DNA from: Bdellovibrio sp.
GTDB taxonomy: Bacteria; Bdellovibrionota; UBA1018
Assembly: GCA_016213345.1 (NCBI GenBank)
Contig: JACRAO010000127.1
Coordinates: 1-10,262, forward strand
DNA: 10,262 bases
Direction: 5' to 3'
Part shown: positions 6,262 through 10,262 of the stretch, in pieces
Layout: each line of letters starts with the position of its first letter
Position numbering within the stretch: position 1 is the stretch's first letter
Position numbers and translations under genes: made by a program
Notes under the pieces: generated by a model
Database searches by the model: none
Told to the model about the DNA's origin: nothing
Seen by the model: only the letters and a program-made list of their open reading frames with translations

Positions 6262-7706
6262 TTCGCATAATCTTTTGCAATAATTCCATACTTCTCTAGT
6301 TTTCTGAGCAAAGTCTTTTTTGGAATATTGGCATGGAGTGCGGTTTGATTGATTCGGCCTTTAAAAGTTTTTAAAGCACTAATTAAAAATTGTTTTTCAA
6401 ATTCTTCCTTACTTAACTGAAAATCCAGTTTTTGCACATTGAGCTTGAACCCTGTGGATAAAACCGTACTAGCTGTTACTCCGGTTATCATAGATACTTG
6501 TGATACTTGGGCTTCTGGGTCAGCAGTGATTTGTGTATGTTCTCCTCTTACAGATTCTGGCAGGCTATCGCATGTAATCGTTTCACCAGTCTCTATAACA
6601 AATGCGTGTTCAATAACGTTTTCCAGTTCACGAATATTACCAGGCCAGTTATAGTTCTTAATCAATGCCATTGCATCGCCCTCAATAGCCTTAATGTTTT
6701 TCTTATGTTGAGCATTAAATTTCTCAATAAAATATTTTGCCAATGCATCGATATCATTTTTCCTTTCGCGTAAAGCTGGTAACATTATGGGAAGTACATT
6801 GAGTCGATAATATAAATCTTCTCTAAATTCCCCCTTTTTTATCATTTCTTCTAAAATACGATTAGTGGCTGCCACAATACGAACATTAACTTCGATTTCC
6901 CGATTGGCACCAACAGGAGTAAACTTTTTTTCCTGTAACGCCCTTAAAAGTTTAACTTGCATTGCTGGGGAGATGTCTCCTATTTCGTCTAAAAACAGAG
7001 TTCCGCCGTCTGCGTATTGAAATTTTCCAATTTTCCTTGAATCCGCTCCCGTAAAAGCCCCTCTCTCATGTCCAAAAAACTCGCTTTCAATAAGAGTTTC
7101 TGGCACAGCTGAACAATTAATAGTGACAAAGCGGTTGTCTTTTCTAGGGCTATTAAAATGTAATGCTTGTGCTACTAGTTCTTTGCCAGTTCCGCTTTCT
7201 CCACGTATTAAAACTGCAGTGTCTACGCGTGAGAGTTTGTCAATAATTGTAAAAATACGCTTCATTTCTGTGCTTTGACCAATAAATTCTGTGTCATTAG
7301 GGAGTTTTATCATGGGCGCAGAAAACGACATGTTTTTTACCATCGTATGTGCTTTGAGGGCCTTATCGATGAGATAGCCTAGATTTTCAGCGTTAATTGG
7401 TTTTTCTAAGTAATTATAGGCTCCTTCTTTTGTGGCTTCTACGGCGTCTCGAATGTTCGAATATGCTGTTAAGATAATAACAATGATCGAAGGGTCATGA
7501 GATTTGATTTCTTTTAAAGCCTCAAGCCCCGTCATTTTAGGCATGTTAACATCTAAGAGTACAAGGTCATATTTTCCTGCACGTACTTTATTAACTCCTT
7601 CTTCTCCATCACATGCTTGATCCACTTGATAATGGTTTTCTGAAAGAGCAGTGACTACTGCTAATCTCAAATCAGCATCATCATCTACTACTAGTATTTT
7701 AGGCAT
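6258..7706 (-). CDS. Sigma-54-dependent response regulator, NtrC family
   Basis: The 482-residue cytoplasmic protein has three domains in the NtrC order. The receiver (1-120) has acidic pocket D8/D9, phospho-acceptor D52, T80 and K102. The AAA+ sigma-54 activator domain (about 140-375) has Walker A G-E-S-G-T-G-K-E (169-176), the sigma-54-contacting G-A-F-T-G-A loop (216-221), Walker B G-G-T-L-F-L-D-E (234-241), and R-E-D-L-Y-Y-R-L-N-V. The C-terminal Fis-type helix-turn-helix (about 448-475) has K-K-T-L-L-R-K-L-E-K-Y-G-I. All residues needed for phosphorylation, ATP hydrolysis and sigma-54 contact are present. A Ser/Thr/Val-rich linker (about 385-430) joins the last two domains and is longer than usual. 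It follows the histidine kinase gene with an 8-bp overlap (ATGCCTAA, 7699-7706), so the two form a cognate pair. Target genes are unknown, but its own operon is a candidate, given the sigma-54 promoter upstream. Confidence 0.96.
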   Translation of the reverse strand: MPKILVVDDDADLRLAVVTALSENHYQVDQACDGEEGVNKVRAGKYDLVLLDVNMPKMTGLEALKEIKSHDPSIIVIILTAYSNIRDAVEATKEGAYNYLEKPINAENLGYLIDKALKAHTMVKNMSFSAPMIKLPNDTEFIGQSTEMKRIFTIIDKLSRVDTAVLIRGESGTGKELVAQALHFNSPRKDNRFVTINCSAVPETLIESEFFGHERGAFTGADSRKIGKFQYADGGTLFLDEIGDISPAMQVKLLRALQEKKFTPVGANREIEVNVRIVAATNRILEEMIKKGEFREDLYYRLNVLPIMLPALRERKNDIDALAKYFIEKFNAQHKKNIKAIEGDAMALIKNYNWPGNIRELENVIEHAFVIETGETITCDSLPESVRGEHTQITADPEAQVSQVSMITGVTASTVLSTGFKLNVQKLDFQLSKEEFEKQFLISALKTFKGRINQTALHANIPKKTLLRKLEKYGIIAKDYAN

Positions 7707-9654
7707 AATGGTTCTCCTTTTTGATTTCCGGTTTGATTTCCTGCGGGGGATTCATGGGTAATAAAATTTTAAAACAACTTCCATGCTCTGGGGTGCTATC
7801 AACTTCAACTTTTCCGCCATGAGCTTCGATAAAGTATTTAGTCAAATAAAGACCCAATCCCGTTCCTGATACTTTAGAAGTAATTTGATTTTTGGCCCTA
7901 TAAAATTTTGTAAAAAGGCTATCCATTTCTTCTGCTGTAATGCCAATGCCATGGTCTTGAACTGAAATTTCTATCCAGTCGCCAAATTCTCTGCTTTTAA
8001 TACAAATTTCAGATCCAGGTGTGGAATATTTAATGGCATTATCAATTAAGTTATTTATCACTTTTGAAATTAGGGAAACGTCCATTTTAATAGAAAAAAG
8101 TGGTTCTAGTTCTGTGTTGATTTTTATTTTTTTAGAGTGCACATGAGATTCAAAGCTGGTTATGGAACGTTCAATAACCTGATTAGGATCTTTAGATTCG
8201 AGTTTCAGGTGTATGCGCCCGGATTCTACTTTGGTTAGTTCCAAAATACTTGAAATAAACCTATTTAGTTCTTCGGTAGAAGATATAATATTTTGTAAAG
8301 ACTCTTTTTCTTTGTCTAAAAGACGTTCTGATGTTTTTCGTAAAAGCACTTCTGCTAGGCCTTGAATTCTTGCAACAGGGGTTTTGAGATCATGTGTGAC
8401 AAGTGATAAAAAATTTGTTTTTAACTCTTCGACTTGTACAAGTAGTTCACTTTTTTTCTGAAAATTCCATCTTTTTTTATATTCTAAAATTAAACGATAA
8501 GGAACAATGAGATAATAGCTCACAAAAATGCCTACCAGTGGTTGACTTGCTCTGATCCACAGTCCCTTAGTGTTAAATAAAAAAAGTAAACTTAAGACAA
8601 ATCCAATTACTAATCCAAGTGTCGAAAATACTCCATAAAGAGGTGTTGAATAAATTACCCATCCAATAACAAAAGCGGTGCAAGCAAAGGTAATGATCCA
8701 ATTAGCCCATTTTGGCACTAAAACTATGCCATCATTTTGTAAAAGAGAATCTAAAATATTGGCATGTACTAATAATTTAGGATGAGTAAAGGTTTTTTTA
8801 GAATACGGGGTAAATGTAAAATCCGAAGAGTCATCTTTTGAAATAGTCCCAATAAGTAATATCTTTCCGTTTAAAATGTTTGGGCTTATATTTTTATTTT
8901 CTAAAATCGAAGCAAAGGAAACGGTTTTGTAAGGGATATGTTTCTGGTAATAATCAGTTGAGCTGTGGTATCTGAAAAAAAACTGTTCGCTTTCGAGTTC
9001 TGGTACAAAAAAGCTTCCCTTTGGACGAGTATAATTATAGACTGGTTTTTCTTTTTCGGCAGTTTTGATTGATTGGGCAAGGCTGAGGTGAAAAACCGGT
9101 TTTTCATTCAAATAAGTTAATGCACGTCTTGTGACTTTATCTTCAGAAAAAATATTTCCATCTTTATGGATTACGGCAATAGAATGAGAGAGTTTGCTCA
9201 AAGGAAATGGTGGCACAACTTCTCCTGTAACATCAAATGGAGTTCCAAAAATAAACGGGATACCTTTGTGTTTCAATCTTTGTACGGATTCTATGAATCG
9301 CTTTGACCATTTACTTTGATAAGTTTTGGCATTGAGTTCACTTACACGGTTCATGTCTACGATGTATCCAATGGCTTTGGGTTTGTATTTTTCCAACGTT
9401 TCTAGTAATTCTGTGTGATAATTTAGCGGGAGTGGCGAAAATTCATTTAATTTTTTTGTGCTTGCGTCGTCTAGTGCAATTAACACTATTTCAGGACTGG
9501 GTTTAAAGTGTGTACTATAAATCACTCTTAAGTCATAGAGATTAGATTCTAGTAAATTGAATTCAAGGTTCATCAAAACAATGGTAAGAAAAGTGGCGCC
9601 AAGTAAGATCAATAGTGTTTTTTCGTGTTTTTCTGAAAAAATCTTTTTTATCAT
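7699..9654 (-). CDS. CHASE2-domain sensor histidine kinase
   Basis: The 651-residue membrane kinase has an N-terminal membrane helix (about 12-30) and a large extracytoplasmic CHASE2 sensor (about 35-312: L-Y-D-L-R, I-V-L-I-A-L-D-D-A-S, G-K-I-L-L-I-G-T, H-A-N-I-L-D-S-L-L). Three close membrane helices follow (about 316-336, 338-360, 368-388), the standard CHASE2 layout. HisKA has the phospho-acceptor H421 in V-T-H-D-L-K-T-P. The HATPase_c domain has the N box (N-N-L-I-D-N-A, N535/N539), G1 D-H-G-I-G-I (D567), the F box F-T-K-F-Y-R-A, and G2 G-T-G-L-G-L (597-602). No PAS or receiver domain is present, so the signal should come from outside the cytoplasmic membrane. CHASE2 ligands are generally unknown. 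The start at 9652-9654 is fixed by GGAGT 8 nt upstream. It is the first gene of a two-gene operon with its regulator, and a sigma-54 promoter lies about 100 bp upstream. Confidence 0.96.
   Translation of the reverse strand: MIKKIFSEKHEKTLLILLGATFLTIVLMNLEFNLLESNLYDLRVIYSTHFKPSPEIVLIALDDASTKKLNEFSPLPLNYHTELLETLEKYKPKAIGYIVDMNRVSELNAKTYQSKWSKRFIESVQRLKHKGIPFIFGTPFDVTGEVVPPFPLSKLSHSIAVIHKDGNIFSEDKVTRRALTYLNEKPVFHLSLAQSIKTAEKEKPVYNYTRPKGSFFVPELESEQFFFRYHSSTDYYQKHIPYKTVSFASILENKNISPNILNGKILLIGTISKDDSSDFTFTPYSKKTFTHPKLLVHANILDSLLQNDGIVLVPKWANWIITFACTAFVIGWVIYSTPLYGVFSTLGLVIGFVLSLLFLFNTKGLWIRASQPLVGIFVSYYLIVPYRLILEYKKRWNFQKKSELLVQVEELKTNFLSLVTHDLKTPVARIQGLAEVLLRKTSERLLDKEKESLQNIISSTEELNRFISSILELTKVESGRIHLKLESKDPNQVIERSITSFESHVHSKKIKINTELEPLFSIKMDVSLISKVINNLIDNAIKYSTPGSEICIKSREFGDWIEISVQDHGIGITAEEMDSLFTKFYRAKNQITSKVSGTGLGLYLTKYFIEAHGGKVEVDSTPEHGSCFKILLPMNPPQEIKPEIKKENHYA
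7714..7719 (-). promoter_or_regulatory. Strong ribosome binding site of the response-regulator gene
   Basis: AAGGAG on the minus strand sits 7 nt before the ATG at 7704-7706 and lies within the 3' end of the histidine kinase gene. It fixes the regulator's start and suggests it is translated efficiently despite overlapping the kinase stop. Confidence 0.8.
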
Positions 9655-9655
9655 C

Positions 9656-9681
9656 TGCTTTTACTCCAGTGCTTTTACTCC
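9656..9681 (-). repeat. Duplicated 14-bp unit carrying two Shine-Dalgarno sequences
   Basis: On the plus strand TGCTTTTACTCC occurs at 9656-9667 and again at 9670-9681, 14 bp apart, and a decayed third copy (TGCTTTTTGTTCC) follows at 9682-9694. Read toward the kinase gene each full unit is GGAGTAAAAGCA. The proximal GGAGT is 8 nt from the ATG at an ideal distance; the distal one lies 22 nt from it. The second copy could serve as a ribosome standby site, or it may be a recent slippage duplication. Confidence 0.8.
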
Positions 9682-9718
9682 TGCTTTTTGTTCCGCGCAC
9701 ATTCTGCTCTATAGCCTA

Positions 9719-9740
9719 AAGAGAGACTAGCCGCTCTCTT
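9719..9740 (-). promoter_or_regulatory. Stem-loop in the kinase operon leader
   Basis: AAGAGAG (9719-9725) and CTCTCTT (9734-9740) form a perfect 7-bp stem with an 8-nt loop. It lies between the predicted sigma-54 start (near 9743) and the duplicated Shine-Dalgarno region, so it would be at the 5' tip of the transcript. There is no T run after it, so it does not look like a terminator. It could stabilise the mRNA or be an operator at the start site. Confidence 0.4.
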
Positions 9741-9753
9741 ATAGACTATTATA

Positions 9754-9769
9754 AGCAAGAGTTATACCA
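9754..9769 (-). promoter_or_regulatory. Sigma-54 (RpoN) promoter of the histidine kinase/regulator operon
   Basis: The minus-strand sequence TGGTATAACTCTTGCT matches the 16-base sigma-54 consensus TGGYACRNNNNTTGCW at every fixed position except one (T for C at position 6). The invariant GG (-24) and GC (-12) have the required 10-base separation. It points toward the kinase ATG at 9654, predicting a start near 9743 and a leader of about 90 nt. The operon's second gene encodes a sigma-54 activator, which makes the match more credible and suggests autoregulation. Confidence 0.6.
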
Positions 9770-9779
9770 ACTGGGCTCA

Positions 9780-9792
9780 TTTTGCACCAAAA
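9780..9792. repeat. Short inverted repeat just upstream of the sigma-54 promoter
   Basis: TTTTG-CAC-CAAAA is a perfect inverted repeat with 5-bp arms, 10 bp upstream of the promoter element. It may be a protein site or chance in AT-rich DNA. Confidence 0.25.
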
Positions 9793-9814
9793 ATAAGTCC
9801 TTGTAATGTTTGAT

Positions 9815-9922
9815 GAAACTGTTTCTAAGATTTCACATGCTTATTATAAAGTGTCTAATAATTTGACAAGTGATAAGACAACTTGCAAATTAGTAGGGCT
9901 CCGTAACAATCGTTGCAAATTA
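9815..9922. promoter_or_regulatory. Candidate upstream activator region with paired repeats
   Basis: This stretch contains a perfect short palindrome, GAAACTGTTTC (9815-9825). It also has an inverted pair CAAGT/ACTTG (arms at about 9868-9872 and 9881-9885) and two exact copies of TTGCAAATTA (9883-9892 and 9913-9922) whose starts are exactly 30 bp, about three helical turns, apart. Relative to the predicted start near 9743 these lie about 70 to 180 bp upstream, where sigma-54 activators usually bind. No coding sequence is convincing here. Which repeat, if any, binds the regulator cannot be told from sequence alone. Confidence 0.35.
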
Positions 9923-9964
9923 AGAATCAGAAGTTTTAGATTGACAACACAGAGTAATCAAACC

Positions 9965-10000
9965 AGTGACTGTCTCAGTCTCAGAATCAGTATCGGTATC
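9965..10000 (-). repeat. Degenerate hexanucleotide run after the four-helix-bundle gene
   Basis: On the minus strand six hexamers run in register: GATACC GATACT GATTCT GAGACT GAGACA GTCACT. The run starts inside the TGA stop of the four-helix-bundle gene. In another frame (GTG at 10049-10051 to TAA at 9920-9922) it would encode an acidic Thr-rich tail (D-T-D-T-D-S-E-T-E-T-V-T). Confidence 0.6.
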
Positions 10001-10262
10001 AGTTGCTGTAACTGCTTCTACAACCTCTGCACAAGCAATACAAAAAAGCACCTAAACAATCAGCCTCATGAATCAACTCTGGAGTACCAAATAAATCCAA
10101 GAGAGTTTGAACTTCACGAAGTGAACCAAGTGAAATTCTATAAAACTTCTCTCTTTCCTTAGCTGAACTTTTTGCACTACCCTCACTTAGATTTAAAACT
10201 ATACTTAGAATTGCCCGTTCAAATTGATCCCTCTTGTTTCCTTTTAGTTTTAGCCTCTCAGC
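9999..10262 (-). CDS. Four-helix-bundle protein (23S rRNA intervening-sequence type), 5' end outside window
   Basis: Reading the minus strand from the window edge gives 87 residues to a TGA at 9999-10001. The core matches the four helix bundle / S23 family (often encoded in or near 23S rRNA insertions): F-E-R-A-I-L-S-I-V-L-N-L-S-E-G-S-A-K, then F-Y-R-I-S-L-G-S-L-R-E-V-Q-T-L-L-D-L, then E-A-D-C-L-G-A-F-L-Y-C-L. The N-L-S-E-G and S-L-x-E motifs are the family signature. The biochemical role of the family is not established, although the fold forms pentamers in known structures. The N-terminal helix is beyond the edge. The last residues (C-R-G-C-R-S-S-Y-S-N) look unlike the family and lead into a hexamer repeat, so the end may be frameshifted. 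It lies upstream of the kinase operon on the same strand but is separated from it by about 340 bp. Confidence 0.75.
   Translation of the reverse strand, partial: AERLKLKGNKRDQFERAILSIVLNLSEGSAKSSAKEREKFYRISLGSLREVQTLLDLFGTPELIHEADCLGAFLYCLCRGCRSSYSN

Noticed and set aside
9772..9786. Second sigma-54-like element on the plus strand (TGGGCTCATTTTGCA)
   Set aside because: The GG-to-GC separation is 9 bases, not the required 10, and no gene lies downstream on that strand.
9843..9869. Sigma-70-like promoter on the minus strand (TTGTCA and TATAAT)
   Set aside because: The -10 is perfect and the -35 is five of six, but the spacer is only 15 bp and the DNA is AT-rich. It might be a secondary promoter of the kinase operon, but I prefer the sigma-54 element.
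9863..9946. Two plus-strand TTGACA hexamers (9863-9868 and 9941-9946)
   Set aside because: Neither has a -10 element at 16-18 bp, and no plus-strand gene follows.
9806..10162. Plus-strand open frame of 118 codons
   Set aside because: Its composition is Cys/Asn/Ser-rich without any family resemblance. The right half is antisense to the four-helix-bundle gene, which matches a real family, and the left half covers the regulatory region.

Overview
The window is an AT-rich, tightly packed chromosomal segment. The gene set suggests a Gram-negative bacterium with an outer membrane, probably of the Bdellovibrionota or former delta-proteobacterial type. It holds an FtsK translocase, a class II CCA-adding/poly(A) polymerase-type enzyme, a ROK kinase, a CHASE2 histidine kinase paired with an NtrC-type activator, and an outer-membrane beta-barrel remnant. 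This placement is inferred from gene content and style; no rRNA or other taxonomic marker is present.

Left part (1-1225). The end of a plus-strand beta-propeller-like protein (3-392) abuts, without a single spacer base, the 3' end of a minus-strand outer-membrane beta-barrel gene. That barrel gene has lost its 5' end, including the signal peptide. Where its start should be there is a decayed IS1634/IS4-type transposase fragment (about 880-1190). This is the only mobile-element scar in the window.

Middle (1226-5329). Three minus-strand genes form a likely operon: ftsK, a small secreted Gln/Pro- and Lys-rich protein coupled to it by an ATGA overlap, and a CCA/poly(A) nucleotidyltransferase whose longest open frame overlaps the small gene by 110 bp. 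An AT-rich hairpin just after the last stop may end this transcript. Only 8 bp upstream of the ftsK start, a ROK-family sugar kinase gene runs the other way (5338-6261).

Right part (6258-10262). A minus-strand two-gene operon encodes a membrane histidine kinase with an extracytoplasmic CHASE2 sensor domain (7699-9654) and a sigma-54-dependent response regulator (6258-7706). The two overlap by 8 bp, and the regulator's stop overlaps the ROK kinase stop by 4 bp. Upstream lies about 340 bp that does not look coding. I read a near-consensus sigma-54 promoter there (9754-9769, minus strand), then a stem-loop and a duplicated 14-bp unit carrying two Shine-Dalgarno sequences. Upstream of the promoter are paired repeats that could bind an enhancer-binding protein. 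Together these suggest the operon is sigma-54 dependent and may be autoregulated. At the right edge, the C-terminal 87 residues of a four-helix-bundle (23S rRNA intervening-sequence type) protein are encoded on the minus strand, followed at its stop by a hexanucleotide repeat run.

I do not see a defence system, CRISPR array, RNA gene or other clearly new multi-gene system. The parts most worth a second look are the sigma-54 control region of the CHASE2/NtrC module, the small secreted protein between ftsK and the nucleotidyltransferase gene, and the decapitated barrel gene beside the transposase scar.
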